A program made the translations under genes and the position numbers. The notes beneath the pieces were generated by a model. It had not been told where the DNA came from and did not search any database. It saw only the letters and a list, made by a program, of their open reading frames with translations. From assembly GCA_013396995.1 (NCBI GenBank), contig VWZP01005668.1, positions 1-64,000 on the forward strand: a DNA stretch of 64,000 nt, read 5' to 3'. Shown one piece after another: positions 35,911 to 50,523 of this stretch (position 1 is the first letter of the stretch; every line of letters starts with the position of its first letter). Source of the DNA: Dicaeum eximium (taxonomy: Eukaryota; Chordata; Aves; Passeriformes; Dicaeidae).

Positions 35911-38730
35911 CACTTTCCTGTCCCTGCTTTAAAGAACTATCTGAAGGTGCAAGACCAGAATATCCTGCATGTTGCTGCTTCTCTGCAGCTAACTCCCTGC
36001 TTTCAAAGTGATAACACCATCTGCTATTTTAAGCTCTTCATCAGATATCGTACTCATCATTATTTCACTGAAAGCAGGCGTTATATTTTACTTAAATGAA
36101 AACAGGATTAATGCTTTTTACATGATTTACAGAGTGGTGTGCAAGGGTGAGCATCTACACCAGGCCTTTTGAGAAACTTTTGATCAATAAATATACTAAA
36201 ATTGTGCAATGGAAATATTATATATTATTAGAACTGCTGCCCTGGTTTTCTTCATGTAGGCAGGCAAATATGATGAAGTTATTGCATGCAGACACTGTTA
36301 ATTACAAAAAACATCATTTCTTGAAGAAATTCATAGCCTGTAGGGATAAAGATAACAATCTTTGTTTTCAGGAAAAAAAAGCCCCCTTGAGTATACTCTT
36401 TAAAATGTTTTGTGTTGGTTGGTTAATGTTTGGCATTTATTTAAATCAGTTAAGGATTCAGAATTAAACATGAAAGAGCATGTTGAAAAAGAACGAAAAT
36501 CTTGCCTTATAAAAAATACGTAGTATACTTTAGCCATAATTTCAAACTCCTGTTAAGAAAGGACTTAAGTACTTTTGAAGAAACGGTATTTGAGAAGTTT
36601 TAAAAATAAACTCTATCTTTAAATTGGTGAAAAACTTACATTGTCATCACCAACATTCAGTTTAAGGAACTGAATCTACTGAACCTACTGTATGCATTAA
36701 AACAAAGAAAACCATCATGATTCTCTCAGAGCACAATTTTAAAACCAATGTGTTTATCTCACATTGAAAAATTCCATTTTTCCCTTGATCTTGGTTCTTC
36801 TGATCACCTTCAAGGCTACAAATTCTTACTTTGGAAGAGAGATTTCTCCTTGTTAACAACTTAAATTGAAAGCTCACTTCAATGTGCTTTTCCTCTAAAC
36901 ATTTTCTTCTTAGTTTAAGCTATAAATTGGTATGCTTTCACTCATGTTGCATCCCCTTGGCAAACCATTTTACAGCAGTCTAAAGACTATTTTTTCTCCC
37001 TTTCAAAACAATGCAAAGCAGGAATGTACCATTATGTATTCAGTTTTTTCTTACCCTGTGATGATTTTTCTACTTATAAAAATCACCCAAGGAAAAGTAT
37101 TTTAAGATAAATTTTGTTTGGGTTTTTTTCTTTTCATTTTTAAGACACAATATTGCAAACACAAGGAGTGGTTTGTCTGGTTTGTCTCAGGGGTTCTTTG
37201 TGGTATTTTGATGCTAGCCATCTTCAAAGGATTAATAAATTGCAGCACATTATAATCAAGCATCCAAATACTGCTTAGCTGCATTGCTTTTGGTGAATGT
37301 ACAATCTTAGTAATTAATCTTTTTTCCTCTTCTAGTTTACTCATTCTTATTTTACCTGAAATTTAGAGGACCTTCTGAATGTAATGGCATGTCAAAGGTT
37401 CCTTTTACAGTTTCTGTGCAAGTGTGTACAGGAGGTCTGCAACCACAAAGTTGTCAAAGGGATGCCTGCCAAACATCTTGGCCCTGGCATGACACCCAGT
37501 CTGTGTGTGCAGCCAATAGCTGCAAAACTTGAATCGCTCATGTAGCTGCAAAATAATTTTTGATGAAATAAAAGCTGAATCTCATCTTTAAATTACTTTT
37601 TATTAGTCTCGGGTGAAAGCAGAGAATTGGCAGTTGTTTGTGTCATGTCTCTCTACCCTGTCTCGCTGGAGTACTTGGTGTGCTTTATTGCCTCTTCTGT
37701 CAATCAGAATCTGCTCCACTCTTATTAAAAGTCAACAAGAGTCCTCCAGTTACATGTAATGATCTAAGATTTGTTCCTGAATGCAGTGTTGTGTTTCAGA
37801 CTGAAACTTCATTTGCCCTGTGGAAGTGCCAACCTTTTCCCTCGTAAAGTCCACAAGAGCAGAATCAGTTCTGTGTACCAGGAAGCAGCAATACTCCATC
37901 ATGTTGACTTTGCTTTTCCGTGGAGAAACACAGTGCCACAGCACTTTCTGCAACTCACCTGCCTGCTACCAATTGGCTCTTGGTACTTAGACCTCCAGTA
38001 TCAAGGAATGGATTAAAAACTGGTTTTGTAAACTTCTTCACATCGCAAAGTCAACGCAAAAGAAACTTCCTAGTGGTCAAAGGGCAAAGTCTAGTTTGAC
38101 ATAGACATGTAACATTCAAAAATTAGCACCATTCTTGGTTGAATTTTCATATCAGAAATTCCAAATTGTGAAGGAAACTTTCTACTCAAGGAAGATTATA
38201 TGAGAAGCATGAGACTTGTCTGCTTTGTGGGTTCTATTGTAATATAGTTCAAAGGATCTTTGTGACTATTTAATGTCAAAATACAGAAAAGAAATGAAAA
38301 GCCAAACAATTAATTAATGAAAAACAAACAAAAAAACCCCAAATCTGCCAAAAAAGGTCTAGTAGCCAAAAATGGAAGAAAGACAAAAATATCACTGACA
38401 GCTTCTCATATCTCTTCGGTCTGAGTAAAAGATGTTCATTATTTATAAGAATTTGATGACAGGCTATATACAGTACTCTTCAGACTGTGATTTGGCAGGA
38501 ACAGATACAAAAAAGTTGTTTATGATCCTTGTGAAATCATGTTGCTAGCATTTTTACCTCATCAGTAATGAAGAATTTCAGGTTTTAGGAGATTTACTTG
38601 ATCAGCATTTGCAGTTTACCTTCTCTTTCTATTTTTTTTTTTAAATTCCCAAAAACCTCCAAAAATATATTTACATACAAAGATCCATTCTCAATCCATG
38701 CTAGATCCCTCTAACATGATGATGGGTCTC
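35911..38730. other. SEMA3E intron 1, nothing recognised
   Basis: AT-rich intron with short chance frames on both strands. No exon 2 (sema domain start) pattern seen. Confidence 0.45.
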
Positions 38731-38744
38731 TTTTTTTTTTTTTT
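38731..38744 (+). repeat. Poly-T run followed by C5
   Basis: Fourteen T then five C residues: mononucleotide low-complexity sequence. Confidence 0.8.
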
Positions 38745-41700
38745 CCCCCAAAATAATTCTCTAAACCAAGGGACCAGTGCTTGGGAGAAAGGCATTCAGT
38801 AAAAGAAGATTTAACTCCTCTTCACATCCTTAATGTATCTGTTCTCTACTTCTGTGTTTATTTTCATCTAAAGGATTCCTGACTTCATACTGTGAAGCAA
38901 TTGAAGCTTCTGTGGGGAGTCAAACAATGGGGTTTTTTACTGTTGCTAAGTTTGCTTTATAAGCTCTTTCTTACAACACATTTGTTTAATAGGCCTAGTA
39001 AAGTGGTGAATGCAGCTGTAAATATATCTTTTATTTGTTGATGTGCAATAAACATCACAGGGATTTCGTTCTTTTCTTATTCTGATCTTCCTGACACTGG
39101 TGAAAGGAAATTGTACAAAATGAATGAAAAGTGCCTTAAACTGATTGCAGAAAACAACAGTCCCCACATACCTATGGGTTAGTACCTTGTTTCTCTTTTA
39201 ACAGATGGTTTCTCCCAGCAGTGTTACTAAAACTTAATAATAGCAAAATAATAGGTTTCTTGAAGTGAGGGGACTATTCCAGATAGCACTATTCACTGGG
39301 GTCACCGCTGAAGGTCATTTTTCATCCAGAAAGCTAAAGGTTAGCAAGTGTTGCTCAACTCCATGAGCTCCTGCAACTCTTTATTTACGATTAAGATAAG
39401 TGCTCTCCTGTGGGTGTGTGGTAAAAGCCAAGAGTAAAGGAAAATAAACCCATTCCTTTATATATTAAATATTTCATCTTAGTTGATTGAGAATGGTATG
39501 ATGCAAAGCTTGAAAATATGTGCTGTCTGGGAGCCCAGAAAGACATAAGTTGTCTCGGAGATCTTGTTCTTATTAATGTTGTTGCTGAGAAAATATCTTG
39601 TCTTTACGTGCCCGTGTTTACACGCGGTAAGTCATTATTCTCCCTTCTCTGCTTATCTTAGGCATGGCCACGTCCTCCTGCATATTTTCAGGTTACACAA
39701 GCGTCTGGGATAGCAGTCATTTCTAAACACACTGCTGAGAAGGTGTTAAAGTATTCAGCAGGTTCAGCACTTATTATAGCTCATAACCAGGTTGTAAACA
39801 GTCCCAAGCACTTTACTGATTCCATAGTATTCATTGTTGAGTGACTGCAGCTTCTGTGGTTTAACACTCAAGCTCTGCAGTGGGTTATTTCATTTCTAGA
39901 AGAATTTAATTTTTGTATATAAAATGCTTCACATTTAGAAGTCAAAGTTACAATAGTGTTTCTTCAATAACCTCTCTGAATGCAGTATACTGTCCTTAAA
40001 TTCTGCTGCTAAATATATCAAACCTTTATTACAAAAACAGAATAATTAATACAAAAATTAAACACGGACCTTGTTTCACTAATTACAATTGCAAACCATC
40101 CATAAACTTTTGTGACTAAAAAGTTGACAGGATATTTTTTGCTCCTGACCTTACTCTCTGCAGGAAGTGATCCATTTGGTCATTACATTTCACCTGGAGG
40201 TGTATTTCTGTCTCTCTTGAGTTTAGAGGGAGAAGAGCAGTCAGCTTAAACCAGAGTCCTTACATTTCAATAAAAGTAAGTAAGATGGATTTGGGAAAAA
40301 CATCTGATGATAGGTCTAGCATGTTGCACACACAAGGATAAAACCCTTTGGCTGAGAATGACTTACTGCAGGTTTACAAGCTGCAGCACTATTGCCTCGA
40401 TAAAGTGTAAGTGAAGATATTATTCCTAAGTAGTGTGTCTTTGATCTAATAATGGTCTGGAAGAGGAGGATGGAGGTGTAGTCATTTGAGCAGTGACCTG
40501 AGCAGTGTAAGCTGCTCCCAGAGCTGCTGGACACAATTGTCTCTGGACCACAGACTGATGTGCTCTGCACCTGCTTCCATGCACAATATGCTGATTTAGA
40601 TTAAGCATGACATGCTTAGGTTAAGCAGCTTTCAGAACAGTTTAAACTAAATTGATGTACTTTTATATTGAAATAGGTGAGCCACTCACAGCTGCCTGCC
40701 ATAGCTCAGCTACGAAACAGTAAAAAACTGCCAGAGGTTAGATACAAGCTGTGTAAATTATTTCCACTGCACACAAAGTGTCCTTAAAGACTGTATCCTG
40801 AACCTTTGGTTCCATAAGTATTTGATCTTACATGTGTACTTTTAGTTATACTAATTGCTTCTTTGATTAAAAGTTAAACTGGGGTTTGTTTGCAAGATCA
40901 AAATCTATGGCATGGATTCTTTGAGGCTATCCCTGCAGTGTGATGGATTAAAATCAGTCATGATAAAAGTTGGTCTATTTTGCCCATACCCCAGGCATTA
41001 CAAAGTAACTTCGAAACTTTTACAAATCAAACTTTGAAAATTTTGATTTATGTGTAAAATTTCACTTTCCATTTTATTCTACAGTCAAATACTTATGGAA
41101 ATCTTGAGAATTACAACTTACTGTCCTCCTTTGTCATAAAAAAAATGGTATTTCCAGAGGAGGCTTCTTTGAGGCTTTTATAGTGCAGTGTAATGTGTGT
41201 GGGTACATGTCATTTAGAATTGTGAAATAAATTTTAAAAGTGCTATATGTGGTCTCTGGAATTTTCTTGACATGGAACAACCCCTTACTTTCTTAGGAAA
41301 TGTAACATATTATTTCATAATATCAGGTTAATGGATTTTTTTTTGCGGTTTCACATTTACTGCTTTAATGTGTAATAGCACTAAAATCCTTGAGCTGTAA
41401 AATTAGATGTCTGAGCTGTTGAAAACTCCTTGTACTTTTAATTTAAGAGTAAAACAAAACCAAAAAACTTGCAGCATGGAGACTTGAAAATAATAATAAC
41501 TAGTGTTTATACATTCTTGTGAAACAGTTCCTGCAGTGTGCTGTGAATTTGATAGCAGCATAGAAATGCTTTACCTTGGGATTGTTGAAAGGTAACAGAG
41601 ATATTGACATTTCCTGATATCTGATAGCAGTGCCTGCGAGTGTTGCAGGACCCACGGGGAAAATCTGAGAGTTAAACTTGTCATGTCTTAGCATGTTTCA

Positions 41701-42316
41701 GATTTTAAATGGTGTATACTATAAATTAACACACAGAAAGTAGGTTTTCTATGATGAAAAGGGGCTCCAGAGTTTTTCTGAATTAGTCATACATTGTATG
41801 CAGGACTGCAGCCCTGCTCCAGCCTTGTTGGCGTGGTTTGGCCTCTGTGTTCAGCTGCTCACAGCACCGTGGTGAGTTTCTACAGGTGTTGATTTCTGTG
41901 TGAATTTTGTCTCAGTGGTTTTGCTTTATAAGTGTTTGGTCTCTCAGTCTGCAAGGTCTGCTTTTGCTAGACATTTTAATTTTGGTGGCAGAGGTTAGCT
42001 ATTACAGCACCCACCTGAGCACCATAATTGTGTTTGCAGACACATTGCAGCAGCACAGGGAGAGAACGCGTTTCTGTTGGTCCTGCAGTGGGTTTCACAG
42101 GAATTGTAACAATGCTGAAACTGCTTACTCACTACAGGATTGCTTACAGACTTCTAAAAATGCATTTGAGAGCACTAGAGTGTGGAGGTAAATCCTGAGA
42201 GCAGGTTCCATAATTGGACTTTAAAGCCTTCCTGATTTTAGTGCTGTTGATTGGACAAGACTTGCTTTTAACCCAGGAGTTCCTAACCTAAACCTATACT
42301 GTTTTTTAATACTTAA
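38745..42316. other. SEMA3E intron 1, nothing recognised
   Basis: Unique-looking intron sequence. One perfect 7-bp inverted repeat lies at 40602-40618 (TAAGCAT, 3-nt loop, ATGCTTA). No exon or interspersed repeat supported. Confidence 0.45.
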
Positions 42317-42375
42317 AAAGACCTCACACCTGCTGAAAATGTAGAAGATGAACCCAAATAAAGACCTCACAACTG
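42317..42375 (+). repeat. Near-perfect 16-bp direct repeat
   Basis: AAAGACCTCACACCTG at 42317-42332 recurs with one mismatch at 42360-42375, 43 bases apart. It may be a small local duplication; no known element is recognised. Confidence 0.7.
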
Positions 42376-45300
42376 ATGGTTGGTGTCTATCTTGGATGGT
42401 GAAATCCAGAGATCTGATATGATGCTTATAGAAGTTATAGTAGCCATGAAACTTGTCTTTAAACTGATTTTGATTGTAATTAACTTATTTCTTTTTTGGA
42501 AAGTCAAAGCCTTTTATTTCACTGAGAGGGTTTTTTATTTTGTTTATTTGTTTGCTTTTTTGTTGGGTTTATCCAATCACCAATAACATGCTAATGATTA
42601 GATTTGAGAAATCTGGATTCATTTAGAATTTTACAGAAAACTTTCAGCAAGCTCCTGGGATGTATTTAAGTCTTGCTAAATCTTGCCATTTGCTCCCCAG
42701 TAGAATTATACAACCTACATGGAGACTAAAACTTCCTTCCAACTACCTATTGTTTTACCTCATGAAACTGAAATACCATTGGGAAGTGTGACACTGGCAA
42801 TAAGGCATCTGAACAAAGCACTGCCTCAATAGAGGCTGTCATTAAAGAAGATAAATGTGGAAATGAAAGATGTATTCTATACTCCCATATCCTTATATCA
42901 CGTCCCTTGGGTTTTTTCTCTTCTTTCCTCTACTGAAGTAGTCTGAGATTTTTTTTTCTTTAATACTAGTTTTTTTAATATCTTCACTTTTTTATTAAAT
43001 CACTTAATTCTTCCAAAGTCATACTCACTTTTCCTCACCCTAATGTTTTTCTTCTGCAGGTGTAAGGTTATCCCAGGCACTAAGGTCTCCCTTACAGCAA
43101 CTATATCCCTCTCTCGTAACCTTCAACAGTATTTCTTCAACTCTTTTTATTTATTAAACACTTATTTGGCTCTCTAGGTGGGCTAAAAATGGCAGAGGTG
43201 TAATTGTTTCTGCATGGGCTTGTTGACCAGTTAGTTTGCATGAGCTAATTGACAGTTAATTGGCCTGCTAATTGTATTAGTTGTCTAATGATTTTGTTCT
43301 CCTTTTTTAAGGGACTAATGGAGTATTTCTATTTCTTAGCTGCTGACTTTCAGGAAACTTGGAAAAACTTCATGTTTTATAGACTGCCCCTACTCCTTGA
43401 TCTTTTCCCACAAAATTTAAAATTGGTCAGTGGGATCTCATGTGTCATAGGGAACAAGGATTGTGTCACCAGTTAGCAGAGTGCTCCAGAACACCTGATT
43501 TTCTAAGGAAATTAGACTTGTTTGCATCACAAGGCAATCAAATAATTTTTACTGTGATAAATCTTTCCTCTCTTTTGGTTCTTCCAAACTGATAATTCCA
43601 TAGAGAAGTCAGATAGCTACTGTCATTTCAGTAACAATATAATTATCTTTTCCAATAGTTTCTGTGGAAATTTCAGTCTCCTGTGTTGCAGGTAGCTTTT
43701 CCTGTGAAATCCATATGATATCCAATCATGACTTAGCCTGAATGTATTTTCTTTTTTTAATGAATTAAAGGTATTAATGTGTGTTCTTAAGGATTAAGAG
43801 AATTAAAATTAATAAAAACATGGGGTTTTGTTTTGAAGGTTTTTGGCCTTTAACAGTAATTGAAGACAGTGCAATAAATGAGAACTTGGAAGTTAATTTC
43901 TGTGTAACTCCTTGCTTTTAATTGGGTTAGGATTATTATCCTAGCCCTTTCCTCTAGGATTGTGACATGATTTTTTTCCCAGGGGAGTCTTGGAGACATG
44001 TACACACATGTGGAGATTTCTGGAGCACAAATATTAAAGCAAGAAGCCAAGGAATGATGGAAGTGTCCCAGATCAATACAGGGCTAAAGGAAAAGAACAT
44101 CTGGAATAAAAGACCACATGAGTTCTATATGACTGGAAGATGAAAGAGCCCTCACTAGATAAACATTTGCACTGGGTGTTTTAGAGAAAACCAGCTGAGG
44201 TTTATAGCTGAGGTAGTGAGATGGGCTTCATCTACCCTAAATCAAACCCACTGTATCAGTATTGGCAATCTTTTACCAAAAGACTTGTTAACATGAAAAT
44301 TTCCAGAAAAAAAGGATCAGGCTGGCAGTTGAAAAGTGCATAGACAAGCGAGCTAAAAATTACAGTTTATGGGTATCTGAGCACATTCTACTTTAGGAGT
44401 AATAATGAAAAATCATTCTGTGTTTACTTTGGATTATCTTAGATGGTGCCATTCTCAGCTCAGACTGATAAACTAGTAATAAATTGTTATATGCTTTGCT
44501 AACAAGCAGGTTTTTTTATCGGTGATCTCTAAAGGTTTTAAGTGAAGCATTTTATTTCAAGTGGTATGAGATACTAAGTTAGATAAATTAACCTTTTTCC
44601 TTTTATTGATTGTGCTGCAAATGCATTCCAAAAATTCTAGTGTGCTGATTAAACCAAATTTTTCCTTAAGCTGCTGCCATTTGTTCTTTTGTAATGTTTA
44701 TCTAGATACTGCTATTAACTTTAATTTTACAGATAGTTTAGGAATGTTAAAATGAGCCATGTCCTATCTCAGTTGTCAGGAACAGTAGCAATGCTTTGAA
44801 AAAGTAAATGGCTGTTGTCTTTCAATTTTAATTTCCACAATAATGCTTAGGTGAGTATTTAATTCAGAAATTCCATATGAACTGATTTAGTGATGACTGC
44901 CATTCTAATAAATTGGGATACAACCTTTTTCTTTGAAGTCCTGTGTTTTGAAATTAGAGACTTTTAAGAATAAGTCATAGTTTTTGAAAATTATAGTGTT
45001 CAGCATTGCATGAAGTTCTTGGAAACAATATCTTTTCAATGTTTCAGATATTGGGAAAAAAAATGGACAGTAAAATGAAAAAGCTTTGCCCTTATTTCTG
45101 GAAATATTGCATGCTTTTTTGGAAAATATCATCTGCTGTTATAAGAGCTCCCAAGTTGGCAAAATTATTATTTTTTATGAATGTCAGTAAGTACTAAAAA
45201 CTTAACACATTATCAGTGACTTTAAATGACACTTTGTGTCTAGGACAGAGGTTTATCATCATTACTTGAAACAAGTACGTCTTGAAAAGGTATTTGATTA

Positions 45301-46616
45301 TATTAATGTGGTGAAGAACAAAGCAAATGTTCTGTTGTTAATGTATTCTAAAGTAGCATTGGTGACATGGATCCTTCTGTAGACAGCTTCCCTGGTTTGA
45401 GGTTTGTCTACATATTCTTCAGATTTGGCATTAACTTTCAATTCACACATGCAGGGCTCAGGAAGAGTTTCCAGTGGTTTAACAAATCATATGACACCTA
45501 AGTGCACATGTACAGCCTGCTGAAAATATAATTTAAACTAACTTCACAGCATTTTTGTTATTTTGAGGCTAAAATTACTTGATTCAGGGACATTCATGCT
45601 AACTTTTTACCTCATCACAACTTCATCAAATATCAAATCCCCCTCAGCTGATGTCCATGACTGATTCTCTTCCGTTGGCCTCAATGGGCTATTTGTGTCT
45701 TTTGAAAAGATTTCTGCTTAATGCAAAAAAAAAAAAAAGAGTCCAAGATTCTTTTTGCTTTGCTAGTGGAGTTTTTAAAATTCATCTTCCTGATTCTTCA
45801 AGGCCAGAAATAATTATGATGAGTATCATGTGTTTATGTAGCTTCCAGCTAGTAATACAAGGATTTAAGTTAACTTTATATTATGTGGGTCCTGTTATTT
45901 TTGGCATAAGTCTTGTTTTTAACTGTCTTCTGAAATGTCATATCTTAGGTTAATTTCTTTTAAAATTTTATTTTATTTTGTAAATATTATTACTTCTCAA
46001 AGAGGACCGAATTTAATTCTGGTTTGATCACTATTACTTAATATCTCAAGTATAATTTTTTTTTCTATTTTTGGCTAAGGCTTGCTTTTATATGTTCCAA
46101 AACAAGCCATTCCAAGAAGGAATAATTAAACATGCAAAATAGAATTTCTTTAGATGTTTTCTTTATTATGCCAGGTAATTAATAAAAGAGATGTCCAGGA
46201 TATGTTTTAAGGTAATATTATTCTTTTCTGTACCATCATTAATCTTAGCCAAGACACTGCCTTTAACATTCTCTCCAGTAGAAGTAGTACCATGTCTTTA
46301 TGGCTCTCTCTGTGTAATCTACATTAATTTAAGGAATAAATGCACTTCTCATATTTTGGAACACACATACTTTGTTTCAACATTTGTATCAAGTATAGGT
46401 TCTTATTTGAATACCCTGGAAGTGTTTCTACCCATTCTTTTATTGTGTATGCCTCTTCCTCGATTTTGGAATCTCTGAATGAAGAAAGGCTTAGAGATTT
46501 TTTATAAAAAGAGGAGTTTCTGTACTGTCTGGGGTTTTTTTCCTAAGTTGAAAAAAAAAATTGAAATTACAGAAAGCAACAGTTAAATTTTCAGCTCAAA
46601 ATATAGGATTTAGATG
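42376..46616. other. SEMA3E intron 1, AT-rich
   Basis: No exon seen. Contains A runs (about 45725-45738 and 46551-46560) and AT-rich stretches. No interspersed repeat is recognised until the CR1 at 46617. Confidence 0.45.
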
Positions 46617-46813
46617 TGCCAGGGGAGGTTTATGTTGGATATTAGGAAAAGTTTCTACACGGAAAGGGCTGTCAAGCATTGAATTAGGCTGCCTGGAGAA
46701 GTGACCAGCTGGAGTGTTCAGCTTTAGAGGTGGGTTGGTAGTGCTGGGTTTGTGGTTGGACTCAAAGATCCTAGGGGTCTTTCCCAACCTAAATGATTCT
46801 ATGTTTTGTGATG
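46617..46813 (+). mobile_element. CR1 LINE, short 3' end
   Basis: 'gtgccaggggaggtttatgt', 'tggatattaggaaaag', 'gctgcctggagaagtgacca', 'gctgggtttgtggttggact' and 'tctttcccaacctaaatgat' follow the CR1 3' consensus, ending in TTCTATG-type terminal repeats. Truncated to about 200 bases. It inserted in the same orientation as SEMA3E transcription. The subfamily differs from the copies at 1313 and 50203 in its 3' half. Confidence 0.92.
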
Positions 46814-49800
46814 TTTGAAAAGACACAGGCCCACCATTTCTTTCAACTCTTTCAATCTGTTCCTAATCCCATTCAGGAAAGACCATATTTTCTGCAGCAG
46901 AGAATAGATATTTTGTCTCTTGATAGACCATTTGGATGCAGGTTTTAAGATTGCTTTTCCCCTCTTTTGTTTGTTTTTTTGTGGTTTGTGGTTTTTTTTT
47001 TTCTTTTTTCTAAGAAGCCCTAGAGAATGGCAGAAACTAGAGGCAGACTTCCTGTTCTTGGCATTTTGCTCAGGTTGTTACAGGAAGTTGGAAACTGTGT
47101 TGTGTTCTGTAGCCTGTACTGATGTCTGGAATATCAGTAAGTCCTGGTAGTCCTCCTAAACCACACACTTCTTTTAAGGTTACTTTTAGTTTTGTGGAGC
47201 TGGACTTGAGTAGGAACTGACAATGGCAATGAGAACAGAGACATCAAATTGTCAGTCAGCTGCAGAAGACATCAAAAACTCTGACTGGTGTGCATTTCAG
47301 AGCAGCAGAAGTTATGCTGTTAACCTAATTAGATAAGGAGAAACCTCTGCAAAATTTCTGGAAAATTGTCTATTATTTAAAACATTTAATCTGAGAATAC
47401 AACATTTGTTGGCAATGGAACTGTATAACTTTTGGCTTCCAAAGCTGTGAATCTTTTTCAGAGATGCACTTTACTTTTTATTTGCTCCTTTAGACTTCCA
47501 CTGCAACCTGGAAAAAGTCTAAAGAATTTTAGTAGCATGAAGTTTTGTGTTAACTCTGAGACATGGACAACCCATGACTGAATTCATAGTTTTGATCTAA
47601 GAAAAATATTTCAATCTGCAATAAATTCTTGCGTAAAATGTAATGGCTAAGTTACTAGACTATATTTCTATGTACTGCTCAGGCTATCCAGAATTTAATA
47701 ACAGATGAAGCTTTCTTCTGTTCTTGGATAATCTGGAAAGAGAGAGACATAACTGAACAGAACAATAGATCATTCATGACCACTGAATAAGTGGTGTGTT
47801 TTTGTTTTCCCAAGCTGAGCATTTCTAAACTGAATATTCTTTTGTGTTTGTTGCCTGTGTTAAAAGCATAGATTCCCTTGGTTAAAGATTCTTTAATGAT
47901 GACTGATGATATAAGAATATGTGGAATTTGTTCTGAGTTGTTAAAATCAATGCATAATAAATTCAGAAATATTTAATGAATAATGCATTGTATTCTATGA
48001 AATTTGAAGTTTAACTTGTCTCTCAGATGTTGATCAAATAGTTCTAGAAAAACATTCTGTAGAAAAAGAATAAGGGAAAGGACAAGACCTTCCTACTTAA
48101 ATATACATCCCATTTGTATGAATTATTGTATGTATTAAGGCCAATCTTGAACAAGATTTGAGCTATATATCACGTGAGGAAGCTCAAGTTCATCATATCC
48201 TCAGAACATGTGTTTGGGACTTCTGTGAACATACCCTCTGATGTTTTAGTGCTTCAGCTGGCTGAGTCTCTTGTGATCTTTTCCAAATTTTGAGGCAACT
48301 TCTTGGTTTGGAAGCTGAATTAGTTTTGTTTTCACTGCATCCTCACTGCAAAATCAGGACAGAACTAGTTCACATACCACAGCCCAAGCTGGGCTTTTCA
48401 CTCCATTTGCAGTTCTCCTAAACTTAGCCAAGGTTTCTTGTGTGAATGAGAACCCAGGAAAAGCCCACATTAACACTAGTGAAGAAGCATGAAGTGTGAT
48501 CCTTTGAAATGTTACTTCTTTCTTCCTGTTCTCAGTTTAGGAATTATCTTGGAGGTGTTAGAAACATGCTGGTGACTTTGTATTGTTTGGAAACTTAAGT
48601 TACTTTTAGGGTCTGGTGGTTGCTAATCATATTCGTGTAAAATATTCCATTTTAATACATAAAATAGTATGATTAAGTAATTTTGCCGAATTTTTATGCA
48701 TCCACACCCAATTTTTGGTTGTTTATGATTCTTAAGTCCATTTGAACTGTTCATGTAGTGATTTGCTCTTAGGATTACTGCTGGACCCTAAGAGAAAAGG
48801 AATATTCTGTGAGCATCCTCTGAAAAAATTTCAGTGGGGCAGGATGAAAGGAGAAGGAGGAAATAATTCCATCTTCTCCATCCCCCTAAAAACACAAACC
48901 AGAGCAATCACCTCTAAAAAACCACTGGAGTTGGCTTCAGTATGGTAATGTGCTGAAATTGGGTGAGGCTGTGCCACTGTGCCACATTTCCTCTGGCATG
49001 ATTTTATAATATTGCCTCATCAGGCCTGCCCTTGCTGCCATCACCCACATTCTACAACCAGAATGATGATGGGCATATTATTCACATGTTGTTGTGAGCA
49101 TCTGCAGTGTTCTTGTTATTTACAGGCTCCAAGTCAACACAGTAGAAAGTCAGAGAGCAGAAACTAAAATTTTCATCTAAATTCATAAACCAGTATCTGC
49201 CTAATCTTGACCTGTGCATGCTGAATTTTTAAAAGCTGTCCTGTATTGCAGGTATAGACACATATCCACTGAAGGAATGGGTGTTCTATTATTTAAGATC
49301 TTCAATCCATGGAACAGTTGGGTTATTTCCCTCATTAGGACACTCTTAACCTAACTGAAATGCTAATTGTCATGCTGTGAGATCACAGTCCTACATCTGA
49401 GGTGGAGATGTAACATCTGAGATACCTGCAGAAAAGATCTTGTGTCTGAAAACATGTTGCTTTTTCCAAATGTTTTGGCATTAGAAGTCATAGCCTCTGT
49501 TTCCCTTACCTACATTTTGGGAAAACCACAACCAGACTCCACAAATAAAATGTGGGAAGTGACTGACTTACTTTAAAACCAGTTGTTAGCAAAGATTCAC
49601 ATAAGCCACACTCCAAAATGATTACCTTGTTGAAATGAAAACCAAAACAAAGAAGAGCAGTGTTATAGGATATTAAATATTTATATAGTTTATCTAAATA
49701 TCTCTGCTATTTCCCTTGTGCCTTGTTGTTTACCCCTGTATTTATAACTAGGATCAGAAATGGAAATGTAACAATATTCTTAAGGAAGATAGAGAATTAC

Positions 49801-50202
49801 AAAAAAATCCCTCAGATATTATTTTCTTTGTATATTCATTCCATCTTAAATAAGGGCAAGAACTCTGAATTTCTAACATTGCTGGTTCTGTACTTGGCAA
49901 TACAGTTTGGGGTAAGCAATTTTAGGACAAATTGACTATTTGGAACTCATGAAATGAAATCCAGTGCAGCCTTTCCACATCTATAGTTGGTGATCTCAGG
50001 CTGACTTACATAAGCACATTGAAAACAGATTTGAACTGAGGAATTATGTTGCATTAATTTGTATTATGGTTTGATAGAATTTGACATAACTTTAAATGCC
50101 AAGTTCTCACTTGGCATGATTAATACAAATTTTCAAAATGGCTTTTTTGCTTTTTTTTAAGCTGCCTCACATTTGTAAAGGAGATGTGGGTTTCTCTTTA
50201 CT
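46814..50202. other. SEMA3E intron 1, nothing recognised
   Basis: Includes T-rich runs at 46970-47010. No exon or further repeat supported. Confidence 0.45.
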
Positions 50203-50523
50203 TGAATATCATCATATTACATCCTGGGTTGGAAGGGCCCCATAAGAATCACTAAGTCCAACTCCTGGCCCTGCACAGAACCCCTCCAGAACCACACCCT
50301 GTGCCTGAGAGCACTGTCCAACACTCAAACTCTGCCAGGCTGGGTGATGTGACCATTTCCCAGGGGAGGCTGTTCCAATGTCCACCTGTCCTCTGGGAGG
50401 AAAACATTTTTTCTGATATCCAACCTAAACCTCCCCTGACTCACCTTCATGCCATTTCCTTGGGTCCTGTCACTGGGCACCAGAGAAGAGATCAGCATCT
50501 GCCCCTGCACTTCCCTTGTGAGG
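50203..50523 (-). mobile_element. CR1 LINE 3' end, antisense to SEMA3E
   Basis: Read on the + strand, the reverse complement of a CR1 3' end is evident: 'tcctgggttggaagggcccc', 'aagtccaactcctggccctg', 'aaccacaccctgtgcctgag', 'gatatccaacctaaacctcc' and 'atgccatttccttgggtcct'. Terminal repeats lie at 50203-50220. Conservation to the family pattern is better than in the copy at 1313, suggesting a younger insertion. Open frames on both strands (about 60-78 codons) come from this element and are not genes. Confidence 0.95.

Noticed and set aside
35746..36099. 117-codon + strand frame over the CpG patch
   Set aside because: No recognisable domain. The underlying DNA is more interesting as a candidate regulatory patch than as a gene.
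46596..46826. 76-codon minus-strand frame
   Set aside because: Antisense of the CR1 copy at 46617-46813.
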